From the NCBI RefSeq assembly GCF_007679965.1, contig NZ_VEHL01000012.1, positions 124,001 through 188,000 of the forward strand: 64,000 nt of DNA. The letters run 5' to 3'. Shown piece after piece: positions 16,764-24,262 of this stretch. The first letter of the stretch is position 1. Every line of letters begins with the position of its first letter. This DNA is from Bordetella genomosp. 13. Lineage in GTDB: Bacteria > Pseudomonadota > Gammaproteobacteria > Burkholderiales > Burkholderiaceae_B. The position numbers and the translations under genes were made by a program. The notes below the pieces were generated by a model. That model was not told the DNA's origin. It did not search any database and saw nothing but the letters and a program-made list of their open reading frames with translations.

Positions 16764-17501
16764 ATGCGCCAGATCGTCTTCGACACCGAAACCACGGGGC
16801 TGGACCCCGCCCAAGGCCACCGCATCATCGAAATCGGCTGCGTCGAGGTCATCAACCGCACCGTCACCGGCCGCAACCTGCACATCTACCTCAACCCCGA
16901 TCGCGACAGCGATCCCGAGGCGCTGGCGGTGCACGGCCTGACCACCGAGTTCCTGGCCGACAAGCCGCGCTTTCCCGAGGTGGCCGAGCAGTTCATCGAG
17001 TTCATCCAGGGCGCCGAGCTGATCGCGCACAACGCCTCGTTCGACGTGAAGTTCTTCAACGCCGAGCTGGCCAAGGTCGGGCGTGGCCCGATGACCGAGC
17101 ACTGCGAGGTCATCACCGACTCGCTGATGCACGCCCGTTCGCTGTTCCCCGGCAAGCGCAATTCGCTGGACGCGCTGTGCGACCGCTTCGGCATCTCCAA
17201 CGCGCACCGTACGCTGCACGGGGCATTGCTGGACTCGCAACTGCTGGCCGAGGTGTGGCTGGCCATGACGCGCGGCCAGGACGCGCTGCTGATCGACGCC
17301 GACGACGGCCAGCAGGGCGCGGGCGGCGGCATGGTGCTGGGCACGTTCGACGCCTCGGTGCTGCAGGTCATCGTGGCGAGCACGGAAGAACTGGCCGCGC
17401 ACGAGGCCTATCTGCAGGACCTGGACAAGGCCGTGAAGGGGGCCTGCGTGTGGCGCCAGCTGGAGCAGCCGCCGGCGGCCGAGGCCGAAGCGGCGGCTTG
17501 A
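16764..17501 (+). CDS. dnaQ: DNA polymerase III epsilon subunit (3'-5' proofreading exonuclease)
   Basis: The proofreading subunit of the replicative polymerase. The 245-residue protein has the three DEDDh exonuclease motifs: Asp7/Glu9 in FDTETTGLDP, the ExoII motif HNASFDVKFFN, and the ExoIII motif with HRTLHGALLDSQLLAEV. The C-terminal tail (about 180-245), which normally binds the alpha subunit, is Ala/Glu-rich. No overlap with the efflux gene exists, and no strong ribosome site is visible before ATG 16764. A tRNA-Val gene with its own promoter follows. Confidence 0.96.
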   Translation: MRQIVFDTETTGLDPAQGHRIIEIGCVEVINRTVTGRNLHIYLNPDRDSDPEALAVHGLTTEFLADKPRFPEVAEQFIEFIQGAELIAHNASFDVKFFNAELAKVGRGPMTEHCEVITDSLMHARSLFPGKRNSLDALCDRFGISNAHRTLHGALLDSQLLAEVWLAMTRGQDALLIDADDGQQGAGGGMVLGTFDASVLQVIVASTEELAAHEAYLQDLDKAVKGACVWRQLEQPPAAEAEAAA

Positions 17502-17543
17502 TCCGTCGTTGCGCGGGTCGCGCGTGGTGTTGCCCCGCGCGAC

Positions 17544-17572
17544 TTGCACAGTGCAAAACCGCATGCTAGAAT
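17544..17572 (+). promoter_or_regulatory. Sigma70-type promoter of the tRNA-Val gene
   Basis: TTGCAC at 17544-17549 and TAGAAT at 17567-17572 are separated by 17 bases, predicting transcription from about 17579, just before the mature tRNA 5' end at 17586. The -35 hexamer is one arm of a small palindrome (TTGCAC, A, GTGCAA), which may be fortuitous. Confidence 0.75.
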
Positions 17573-17585
17573 CTTTTTCTTCTTT

Positions 17586-17660
17586 GGGCGGTTAGCTCAG
17601 TGGTAGAGCACTGCCTTCACACGGCAGGGGTCACAAGTTCGAAACTTGTACCGCCCACCA
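17586..17660 (+). tRNA. tRNA-Val, anticodon CAC
   Basis: A full cloverleaf can be drawn. The acceptor stem pairs GGGCGGT with ACCGCCC; the D arm is GCTC/GAGC. The anticodon stem CTGCC/GGCAG holds the loop TTCACAC, with anticodon CAC at 17618-17620. The T arm is ACAAG-TTCGAAA-CTTGT. The 3' CCA is encoded at 17658-17660. CAC reads GTG, a dominant Val codon in this GC-rich genome. Confidence 0.97.
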
Positions 17661-17670
17661 AAGAATTTTT

Positions 17671-17692
17671 CTTGCAGGCTACGGCCTGCAAG
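17671..17692 (+). terminator. Strong hairpin just downstream of tRNA-Val
   Basis: CTTGCAGGC and GCCTGCAAG pair perfectly (9 bp) around a TACG tetraloop. Only a short T stretch follows, so it may act in 3' end processing or as the first of two tandem terminators. Confidence 0.5.
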
Positions 17693-17696
17693 TTTG

Positions 17697-17729
17697 AAAG
17701 GCCCGCCGATGAGCGGGCCTTTTTCTTTT
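17697..17729 (+). terminator. Rho-independent terminator of the tRNA-Val transcript
   Basis: GGCCCGC and GCGGGCC form a 7-bp GC stem with an A tract before and TTTTTCTTTT after it. It lies 40 bases beyond the tRNA and before the convergent LysR gene, so it may serve both directions. Confidence 0.85.
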
Positions 17730-17785
17730 GCGCGGAAAACCGGGGCGACGGCTTTGCCGCGATATCCGCTGTGCCCGATCATCCC

Positions 17786-18646
17786 CTAACCCGCCATCTC
17801 CACGAATGCCTGCACCAGCGGCGTGCGCACGCTGGATCGCAGCCACAGCGCGCCCACCGTGCGCGACGGGCAGGGCGCGGGCAACGGCCACTTCCTCAAA
17901 TTCGCCGGAAACGGTCCCACCACGGGCCAGTCCGGCAGCACCGACACCCCCAGCCCCTCGGACACCAGCTTGGCGATGGACTCGATGCCGTCCAGCTCGA
18001 ACCGCACCTTGGGCCGCACGCCCCGCGCCGCCAGGTATTCGTCCGCCAGCTTGCCGGCCACCACCTTGCGGTCGTAGCGGATGAAGGGCTCGCGGGCGGC
18101 CGTGGCCAGCACGTCGGTCACCGCCATGTCCGCCGGGGTCAGCAGCACCAGCTGCTCTTCGCGCAGGCCGTGCCAGTCGCAGGTCTTGGGCAGTTCGAAC
18201 AGCGGATGCACCAGCACCGCGGCATCCAGGTGGCCGCTCAGTACGCGCTCGTACAGCAGGTTGGTCGAGGCCGGCTCGATGTAGATCTCGATGTGAGGAT
18301 GGCGCACCGCCCAGCGCCTGAGCATGGGCGGGAAGATGCCCGTCAGCGCCGTGGGCGTGGCGCCCATGCGCAGCGGCCCGGCGGGCAGGTCGGTGTCCGA
18401 CGCGGCGGACCGCAGGTCGCGCACCTCGCGCAGCACGGCCTGGGCATGGTCCAGCACCCGCAGGCCGGCCACCGTGGGCTTGACGGTGCGGCCGGCGCGC
18501 ACGATCAGCCGGCTGCCGACGTCGGCCTCCAGCGCATGCAGGCGCTGCGCCACGGACGTCGGCGTCAGCCCCAGGTGGCGGGCCGCCTCGGCGATCGAGC
18601 CGCGCTCGGCCACGACGACGAAGGTGTGCAGGAAGCGGGAATCCAT
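17786..18646 (-). CDS. LysR family transcriptional regulator
   Basis: A 286-residue regulator. The winged helix-turn-helix lies at about residues 2-62 (FVVVAERGSIAEAARHLGLTP, then QRLHALEADVG). An effector-binding periplasmic-protein-like domain follows from about residue 90 (LPAGPLRMGATPTALTG onward). ATG 18646 is chosen because the HTH begins immediately after it. The gene is divergent from the enolase-superfamily gene and the second Bug gene, which it probably controls; a T-N11-A inverted repeat lies in the shared region. The effector is likely the substrate or a product of that pathway, which is inference. Confidence 0.9.
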   Translation of the reverse strand: MDSRFLHTFVVVAERGSIAEAARHLGLTPTSVAQRLHALEADVGSRLIVRAGRTVKPTVAGLRVLDHAQAVLREVRDLRSAASDTDLPAGPLRMGATPTALTGIFPPMLRRWAVRHPHIEIYIEPASTNLLYERVLSGHLDAAVLVHPLFELPKTCDWHGLREEQLVLLTPADMAVTDVLATAAREPFIRYDRKVVAGKLADEYLAARGVRPKVRFELDGIESIAKLVSEGLGVSVLPDWPVVGPFPANLRKWPLPAPCPSRTVGALWLRSSVRTPLVQAFVEMAG

Positions 18647-18700
18647 GGCGGGCGGGGTCCGAGGGCGACGACGGCCCATTCTAGATCAACAAATCATATT

Positions 18701-18714
18701 TTCATTCTTCTGAA
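18701..18714. promoter_or_regulatory. Candidate LysR-type operator between the LysR and enolase-superfamily genes
   Basis: TTCATTCTTCTGAA is an inverted repeat (TTCA/TGAA) containing a T-N11-A core. It sits in a small AT-rich patch of the divergent intergenic region, 55 bases from the LysR start. Pattern and position fit an autoregulatory LysR box. Confidence 0.45.
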
Positions 18715-18807
18715 GCCATAGGAAAGCGGTTGGAGCTTTTTTATGGCGAGGAAAGAATGTCGGGGTCCGTGCCGGAGCCGATCCGGCCTCATCCCTCTGG
18801 AGCCTCC

Positions 18808-19932
18808 ATGCCCAAGATCGTTTCCGTCGAAGTCTGCGCCGCCGCCGTTCCCCTGGACAAAGTCACCTCGTTCTCGAACCGTACCGTCAGCACCCGCCAC
18901 TACGGGCTGGTCAAGGTGCGCTCGGACGAAGGCGTGGAAGGCATCGGCTTCTGCTATGTGGGCAGCGCGGGCGGCAGCATTTTCGAAGCCGCCGTGAAGG
19001 ACCTGCTGGCGCCGGTGCTGCTGGGCCGCGATCCCCATGCGGTCGAGGGGCTGTGGCGCGACATGTACCAGGAGGGCCTGCTGCAGGGCCGCCAGGGCAC
19101 GGTGATGCGCGCGCTGAGCACGCTGGACACCGCGTTGTGGGACCTGAACGCCCGCGCCGCGAAACTGCCGCTGCACCGCTACCTGGGCGCGGCCGAGCTG
19201 GACAGCGTGCCGGCCTACGCCAGCGGCGGCTACTACCTGGAAGGCAAGACCCCCGCCATGCTGGGCGAGGAGATGGCCAGCTACGCCGCCAAGGGCTTCA
19301 AGGCCGTCAAGATGAAGACCGGCCGCCTGTCGCCGCGCGAGGAAGAGGCGCGCCTGAAGGCCGCGCGCGACGCCGTCGGCCCGGACGTCGAGATCATGAT
19401 GGACTGCAACAACGCCTGGCTCGACGTCACGCAGGCCATGCAGTACGTGCGCCGCTTCGAGCAGTACGACCCATACTTCATCGAAGAGCCATTCGGTCCG
19501 GACGACGTCGACAGCCACGCCAAGCTGGCGAAGCTGACCCACGTGCCCATCGCCACCGCCGAGATCGGCTATGGCCGCTGGTATCACAAGGAACTGCTGG
19601 ACAAGGGCGCGGCGGGCATCCTGCAGACCGACGCGGCCGTGTGCGGCGGCATCACCGAGTGGAAGCGCATCGCGGCCACCGCCGCCAGCTATGGCGTTGT
19701 GGTGTGCCCGCACTGGTTCCACGACCTGCATGCGCCGCTGGTGGCGGCCACGCCCAATGCCCGCTACGTCGAGTTCTTCTGGGACGACCAGGTGCTGAAC
19801 TTCCGCCGCCTGATCGATCGCCAGCTGGACCACAAGAACGGCCGCGTGATCCTGCACCAGGAGCCCGGCCTGGGCTTCTCGTTCGACGAGCAGCAGGTGG
19901 CGCGCTACGGCAAGTGGGTGGCCGTGCGCTGA
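18808..19932 (+). CDS. Mandelate racemase/muconate lactonizing enzyme family protein (enolase superfamily)
   Basis: A 374-residue acid-sugar dehydratase or racemase. Expected active-site features are visible: KxK bases Lys168 and Lys170 in VKMKTG, Mg2+ ligands Asp199, Glu226 and Glu252, and the Asp274/His302 dyad. The last is in GILQTDAAVCGG and VCPHWFHD, typical of the mandelate racemase subgroup. The enzyme abstracts the alpha proton of a carboxylate sugar acid; the exact substrate is unknown. ATG 18808 follows TGGAG at good spacing. A Bug-type binding protein follows 108 bases later and a LysR regulator is divergent, suggesting uptake plus catabolism of one organic acid. Confidence 0.88.
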   Translation: MPKIVSVEVCAAAVPLDKVTSFSNRTVSTRHYGLVKVRSDEGVEGIGFCYVGSAGGSIFEAAVKDLLAPVLLGRDPHAVEGLWRDMYQEGLLQGRQGTVMRALSTLDTALWDLNARAAKLPLHRYLGAAELDSVPAYASGGYYLEGKTPAMLGEEMASYAAKGFKAVKMKTGRLSPREEEARLKAARDAVGPDVEIMMDCNNAWLDVTQAMQYVRRFEQYDPYFIEEPFGPDDVDSHAKLAKLTHVPIATAEIGYGRWYHKELLDKGAAGILQTDAAVCGGITEWKRIAATAASYGVVVCPHWFHDLHAPLVAATPNARYVEFFWDDQVLNFRRLIDRQLDHKNGRVILHQEPGLGFSFDEQQVARYGKWVAVR

Positions 19933-20040
19933 GCCGGGATGGCCGGCCTTGCGCGATACGGCCGGCCGGCCGCGAATGACGACCGCAGGACGCATGACGC
20001 ATAACGACGCGCCCGGCACAGGGCGCACAGGAGACTACAC

Positions 20041-21036
20041 ATGCAACGCAGACAGTTCCTTGCCACGGCCGCGGCGGCCGCGGCGGCCGCGGCAGCCGCC
20101 GGCTTGCCCGCCGCCCGCGCCTTCGCGCAGCAGACACTGCCTTCCGGGCCCGTGCGCATCGTGGTGGGCTTTCCCGCCGGCGGCGGCACCGACGTGCTGG
20201 CGCGCCTGCTGGCGCAGAAGCTGGGTGCCGAATGGAACATCCCGGTCATCGTCGAGAACCGCGCGGGCGCGGCCGGCGTCATTGCCGCCGACCACGTGGC
20301 CAAGCAGGCGGGCGACGGCAACACGCTGCTGCTGACGCACATCAACAGCCACGGCATCGCGCCAGGCCTGCAGCCCAAGCTGGGCTACTCGGTGGAGAAG
20401 GATTTCACGCCCATCGTGCTGGTGGGCAAGACGCCGACCATCCTGGTGGGCAACGTGAACCAGCCCGCCAAGACCCTGCCCGACCTGGTGGCGCTGTGCC
20501 GCGGCCAGCCGGGCAAGATCATCTTCGGCTCGGCGGGCACCGGATCCGCGCAACACCTGGCACTGGAAGTCTTCAAGGCGCGCGCCGGCATCGACGTGCT
20601 GCACGTGCCGTACAAGGGCTCGGCGCCGCTGATGACGGACCTGATGGGCGGCCACGTGCACTATGCGTTCGAGGGCATGACCACCGCCACGCCGCTGATC
20701 AAGTCCGGCAAGGTCAATGCCGTGGCGCAGACGCTGCTCAAGCGTTCGCCCTCGCATCCCGACGTGCCGACCGTGGCCGAGCAGGGCTACGAAGGCTTCG
20801 AGGCCAGCATCTGGTTCGGCGTGGACGGCCCGGCCGGCGTGCCGGCGCCGATGGCCGACCGCATCAATGCCGACATCGTGAAGATACTGGCCATGCCCGA
20901 CGTGGTCGAGCGCCTGGCGCAGGTCGGCGCGGAAGACGGCGGCGGCAGCCGTCAGCGCTACGCCGATTTCACGCGCGCCGAACGGCAGAAGTACGCCGAC
21001 GTGATCCGCCAGGCGAAGATCCAGCCGGAGGGATAG
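20041..21036 (+). CDS. Bug family periplasmic solute-binding protein with Tat-like signal
   Basis: A 331-residue tripartite tricarboxylate transporter receptor. The N-terminus has a twin-arginine-like start (MQRRQFLATAA) and a very Ala-rich hydrophobic stretch ending near ARAFAQQ. The Bug signature GFPAGGGTDVLARLLAQKLG, then IVENRAGAAGVIAA and SAQHLALEVFKARAGID with VPYKGSAPLMTDL, are all present. A strong AGGAG ribosome site precedes the ATG. The enolase-superfamily gene upstream suggests it binds the same organic acid. No membrane subunit is adjacent. The C-terminus (GGGSRQRYADFTRAE) is normal for the family. Confidence 0.92.
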   Translation: MQRRQFLATAAAAAAAAAAAGLPAARAFAQQTLPSGPVRIVVGFPAGGGTDVLARLLAQKLGAEWNIPVIVENRAGAAGVIAADHVAKQAGDGNTLLLTHINSHGIAPGLQPKLGYSVEKDFTPIVLVGKTPTILVGNVNQPAKTLPDLVALCRGQPGKIIFGSAGTGSAQHLALEVFKARAGIDVLHVPYKGSAPLMTDLMGGHVHYAFEGMTTATPLIKSGKVNAVAQTLLKRSPSHPDVPTVAEQGYEGFEASIWFGVDGPAGVPAPMADRINADIVKILAMPDVVERLAQVGAEDGGGSRQRYADFTRAERQKYADVIRQAKIQPEG

Positions 21037-21071
21037 CCCGCCGCGTACGGACCGCCGTGCACGCGGCGGGC
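21036..21071 (+). terminator. Stem-loop downstream of the second Bug gene
   Basis: GCCCGCCGCGT and ACGCGGCGGGC form a perfect 11-bp stem around 14 bases, beginning at the last base of the stop codon. There is no T tract, so it may stabilise the mRNA end rather than terminate by itself. Confidence 0.45.
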
Positions 21072-21173
21072 CGCTTCCGACCCCGGGGCGTCCAGGCGCG
21101 CCGGAACGCTCCGTGGAGCCGGCCTCCGGCGACGGGCGCCGCCGTGTCCGGCGCGGATATAAAACGTTGATAA

Positions 21174-21199
21174 CGATTCGACGAAAATTCGACGAATCG
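21174..21199. promoter_or_regulatory. Near-perfect 26-bp palindrome upstream of the envelope glycosyltransferase operon
   Basis: CGATTCG at 21174-21180 and CGAATCG at 21193-21199 are exact inverted copies. The inner sequence continues the symmetry, so 11 of 13 base pairs match about a centre at 21186.5. The same DNA also reads as two direct copies of ATTCGACGAA, 11 bp apart (21176 and 21187). A -10-like CATACT lies at 21205-21210, which would place the site over the -35 region. A dimeric regulator site is likely; the protein is unknown. Confidence 0.6.
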
Positions 21200-21244
21200 C
21201 TGCGCATACTGCGCCACTCCTGATCCCAGCGTGTGGTGCATGAC

Positions 21245-22303
21245 ATGAACCCGCTCGAAAGAAACCTGCCGGTCCGCCCGGCAGCCGAGCCCGCCGACTT
21301 CCCGGCTTCCGGTGCAGGCGTGACGACGTCCGACGCCGGCTTTCTCGCCGAGGGCACCGTCAGCTGCATCATCCCGTGCCTGAACGAGTACGAGAACCTG
21401 ACCATCATGCTGCCCACGCTGCGCGCACTGCTGGAGCGCAGGTGCGCCGGGTGGGAGATCATCGTCGTCGATGACGGCAGCACCGATGCCACGCCGGGCC
21501 TGATGACACACTGGAGCGCCGTGGACGGCATGCGCTACGTGCAGCTGTCGCGCAACTTCGGCAAGGAGGCCGCGCTGGCCGCCGGGCTGGAGGCCGCCGA
21601 CGGCGACGTGGTGATCTGCCTCGACGCGGACATGCAGCATCCGCCCGAATTGATTCCCCAGATGCTGGAACGCTGGCGCGACGGCGCGGACATGGTCTAT
21701 GCCGTGCGCCGCGACCGCATCGACGAAGGCTGGATCAAGCGTGCGGGCGCGAAGCTGTTCTATCGCCTGCTGAACGGCACGCGCGGCGTGCACGTGCCCG
21801 CGCATGCCGGCGACTTCCGCCTGATGGACCGCAAGGTGGTCGAGGCGCTGATCGCCTTGCCCGAGCGCACCCGCTTCATGAAGGGCCTGTACGCATGGGT
21901 GGGCTTTCGCGCCGAGCCGCTGCCGTACACGCCGATGGCGCGCCACCACGGCAAGAGCCGCTTCAGCCTGTGGCGCCTGATGCGCCTGGCGGCCGACGGC
22001 CTGACCGCCTTCACCACCTGGCCGCTGCGCGTGGCCAGCCTGGTCGGCTCGGTGTTCGCGCTGCTCTCGTTCTGCTACGGCTGCTTCCTGGTCGGCAGCT
22101 TCCTGCTGGAAGGCAATCCCGTGTCCGGCTGGACCACCATCGTGACGGCGCTGCTGTTCTTCGCCGGCATCAATCTCATCTCGCTGGGTGTGATGGGCGA
22201 GTACGTGGCGCGCATCTTCGACGAAGTGAAGGAACGGCCGCTGTTCGTCGCCAGGCAGCGGCGCGGCCGCGCCCGCCAGTCCCGGACGGCGCAGGCACAA
22301 TGA
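21245..22303 (+). CDS. lgmA: Family 2 glycosyltransferase, undecaprenyl-phosphate sugar transferase (ArnC/LgmA-like)
   Basis: A 352-residue inner-membrane enzyme. The GT-A domain (about 35-250) contains VVDDGSTD and CLDADMQHP, the metal/nucleotide-sugar motifs of DPM1/GtrB/ArnC enzymes. Two C-terminal membrane helices (about 265-330) precede a basic tail. It would load a sugar onto undecaprenyl phosphate. It overlaps the next gene, an ArnT-like transferase, by 4 bases (ATGA). The pair resembles the Bordetella lgmAB locus, which adds glucosamine to lipid A phosphates; that symbol is inferred from context, not proven. ATG 21245 is preferred over GTG 21233; neither has a strong ribosome site. 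Confidence 0.78.
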   Translation: MNPLERNLPVRPAAEPADFPASGAGVTTSDAGFLAEGTVSCIIPCLNEYENLTIMLPTLRALLERRCAGWEIIVVDDGSTDATPGLMTHWSAVDGMRYVQLSRNFGKEAALAAGLEAADGDVVICLDADMQHPPELIPQMLERWRDGADMVYAVRRDRIDEGWIKRAGAKLFYRLLNGTRGVHVPAHAGDFRLMDRKVVEALIALPERTRFMKGLYAWVGFRAEPLPYTPMARHHGKSRFSLWRLMRLAADGLTAFTTWPLRVASLVGSVFALLSFCYGCFLVGSFLLEGNPVSGWTTIVTALLFFAGINLISLGVMGEYVARIFDEVKERPLFVARQRRGRARQSRTAQAQ

Positions 22304-23931
22304 ACACGACGTCCGTCGCGGCCGCGCGCCCGCGCGGCCAAGGGCGCGGCGCGTCCGTGTCCGTACTGCTGGCGGCCGCCGTGTGGCTGGCCTTCCTGGC
22401 CTGGATGCGTCCGCTGACGCTGCCCGACGAGGGCCGCTACGTCGGCGTGGCGTGGGAGATGCTGCGCAGCGGCGACCTCGCCGTGCCGCTGCTGGACGGC
22501 ATGCCGTATTTCCACAAGCCGCCGCTGTTCTACTGGCTGGCGGCGCTGTCGATGCGCGCCTTCGGGCTGCACGAATGGGCGGCGCGGCTGCCGTCGCTGC
22601 TGCTGGCCTGGGCCGCGGTGGCAGGCCTGTACTTCTTCGCGCGGCGCTATCGCGACGCGGTGGCCGCGCGCACGGCGGCGGCGGTGCTGGCGACGACGCC
22701 GCTGTTCTACGGCGGGGCGCAGTTCGCCAACCTGGACATGTCGGTGGCCGGCATGATCTGCCTGTGCGTGCTGGCGGGCGCCGACACGGTGTTGCGGCGC
22801 GCGCATGGCCGTCCGTGGCGCGCGATGGCGCTGGCGACGGCGGCGTGCGCGGCCCTGGCCGTGCTGGCCAAGGGGCTGATCGGCATCGTGCTGCCCGGCG
22901 GCGCGCTGGCGCTGTGGCTGCTGTGGCGCCGCGACGGCCGGGGCCTGCGGGCCTTGCTGTGGCCGCCCGCCATCGTGGTCTTCGCTGCGGTGGCCGTGCC
23001 CTGGTTCTGGATGATGCAGGCGCGCTTTCCCGGCTTCTTCCACTACTTCTTCGTCTACCAGCATTTCCAGCGGTTCGCGCAGGCGGGCTTCAACAACGCC
23101 CAGCCGTTCTGGTTCTACCTGCCCGTGCTGGCCGGCCTGGCGCTGCCGTGGTCGCTGTGGTCGGGCGGCATGTTCCGCAGGCGCTTCTGGTGCGCGGACG
23201 ATCCCGATGGCCTGCGCCGCCTGATGGCGATCTGGCTGGGCGTGGTGCTGGCGTTCTTCTCGCTGCCCGCGTCCAAGCTGGTGGGCTACATCCTGCCCGC
23301 GCTGCCGCCGCTGGCGTTCCTGGTGGGGGAGGTGTTGCGCGACATCCGCCAGCGCGCCACGCCCGAACTGCCGCCGGGCCGCTTGGTGGCGGCCAGCCTC
23401 GCGGCGGCCGCGCTGGTATGCGTGGTGGCCGTCAACATCGCGGCCGGCCGGCCGCGCGGCAGCGCGTCGACGCTGGCGCCGCAGGTCGCGGCGCGCATGC
23501 AGCCGGGCGACGTGACGGCGTCCCTGCACGCCTATCCGTTCGACCTGGGCTTCTACACGCGATCGCGGACGCCGTTCTGGGTCGTGGATGAATGGGACAG
23601 CCCCGCCATCGCGCAGCGCGACAACTGGCGCAAGGAACTGTACGACGCGGGCGAGTTCGCCCCGGCGGTGGCGCAGGAGGTGCTGGTGACGGCGCAGGCG
23701 CTGCGCCAGCGCCTGTGCGCCGCCGCGCCCGGCAGCCGCTTCTGGCTGTGGGGCAGCCTGGGCGACGAAGGCCTGTATCCGGTGCTGTCCGGCGCGCACC
23801 CTCAGTTCAGCGAAGGCAAGCGACGCGTGTGGCTGCTGGAGGGCGGGGCGGAGCTCAGGCAGGCGGCCTGCGACGGAACGCCCACAGCCGGCTCGCCAGG
23901 AACGTCAACACCGCCAGCCCCAGCAGGATGA
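22300..23931 (+). CDS. lgmB: ArnT-like lipid A glycosyltransferase (GT39/PMT family)
   Basis: A 543-residue polytopic transferase that would move a sugar from its undecaprenyl carrier to lipid A at the periplasmic face. The first loop has the acidic catalytic motif LPDEGRYVGVAWEML, followed by YFHKPPLFYWLAALS, both typical of ArnT. About 11-12 helices can be traced, with the conserved FPGFFHYFFVYQHFQRF loop. No aminoarabinose synthesis genes (arnA, arnB) are present, consistent with an amino-hexosamine donor as in Bordetella LgmB. The last roughly 20 residues are a Pro/Ser/Thr-rich tail, and their DNA overlaps the opposing GtrA-like gene by 77 bases. Confidence 0.83.
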   Translation: MNTTSVAAARPRGQGRGASVSVLLAAAVWLAFLAWMRPLTLPDEGRYVGVAWEMLRSGDLAVPLLDGMPYFHKPPLFYWLAALSMRAFGLHEWAARLPSLLLAWAAVAGLYFFARRYRDAVAARTAAAVLATTPLFYGGAQFANLDMSVAGMICLCVLAGADTVLRRAHGRPWRAMALATAACAALAVLAKGLIGIVLPGGALALWLLWRRDGRGLRALLWPPAIVVFAAVAVPWFWMMQARFPGFFHYFFVYQHFQRFAQAGFNNAQPFWFYLPVLAGLALPWSLWSGGMFRRRFWCADDPDGLRRLMAIWLGVVLAFFSLPASKLVGYILPALPPLAFLVGEVLRDIRQRATPELPPGRLVAASLAAAALVCVVAVNIAAGRPRGSASTLAPQVAARMQPGDVTASLHAYPFDLGFYTRSRTPFWVVDEWDSPAIAQRDNWRKELYDAGEFAPAVAQEVLVTAQALRQRLCAAAPGSRFWLWGSLGDEGLYPVLSGAHPQFSEGKRRVWLLEGGAELRQAACDGTPTAGSPGTSTPPAPAG

Positions 23932-24250
23932 GGGCCAGCAGCACGTCGTACGGCAACGGCGTGGCGTGCAGCAACCAGGCGTAGGCGGCTTCATTCAAGG
24001 CGAAGCCGGCGGCGGAAACAAGAAAGAAACGCCGGACGGCCACAATCCAGGACGTCGCGGCATGGCGGAACGTGAGGCGGTAATGACCGTAGAAAGACAC
24101 CATGAAGGCAACCAGCCAGCCCACGGCATTGGCGGCCAGCGGCGCCAGGCCGATGCCCTCGACGCTGGCGACGGCCACCCCCCAGTGGGTGGCCGCGGCG
24201 GCGCAACCCACCGCGATGAACCAGGCAATCTGTTTGGCAAGCGGGGACAT
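23855..24250 (-). CDS. GtrA-like small membrane protein (polyprenyl-linked sugar flippase family)
   Basis: A 131-residue protein with four predicted membrane helices. The GtrA pattern is evident: FIAVGCAAAATHWGVAVA at the first helix, NAVGWLVAFMVSFYGHYRLTF between helices 2 and 3, and a final SRLWAFRRR. GtrA-family proteins are thought to flip undecaprenyl-phosphate-linked sugars across the inner membrane. Placed beside the ArnC-like and ArnT-like genes, it may supply the flipping step of lipid A glycosylation. It is convergent with the ArnT-like gene, overlapping its 3' end, and its start lies 12 bases from the divergent deacetylase start. Confidence 0.83.
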   Translation of the reverse strand: MSPLAKQIAWFIAVGCAAAATHWGVAVASVEGIGLAPLAANAVGWLVAFMVSFYGHYRLTFRHAATSWIVAVRRFFLVSAAGFALNEAAYAWLLHATPLPYDVLLALILLGLAVLTFLASRLWAFRRRPPA

Positions 24251-24262
24251 TGGAACGGGCTG

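Noticed and set aside
17600..18721. Plus-strand open frame starting inside the tRNA gene
   Set aside because: It runs across the tRNA, the terminator and the antisense of the LysR gene; no coding evidence.
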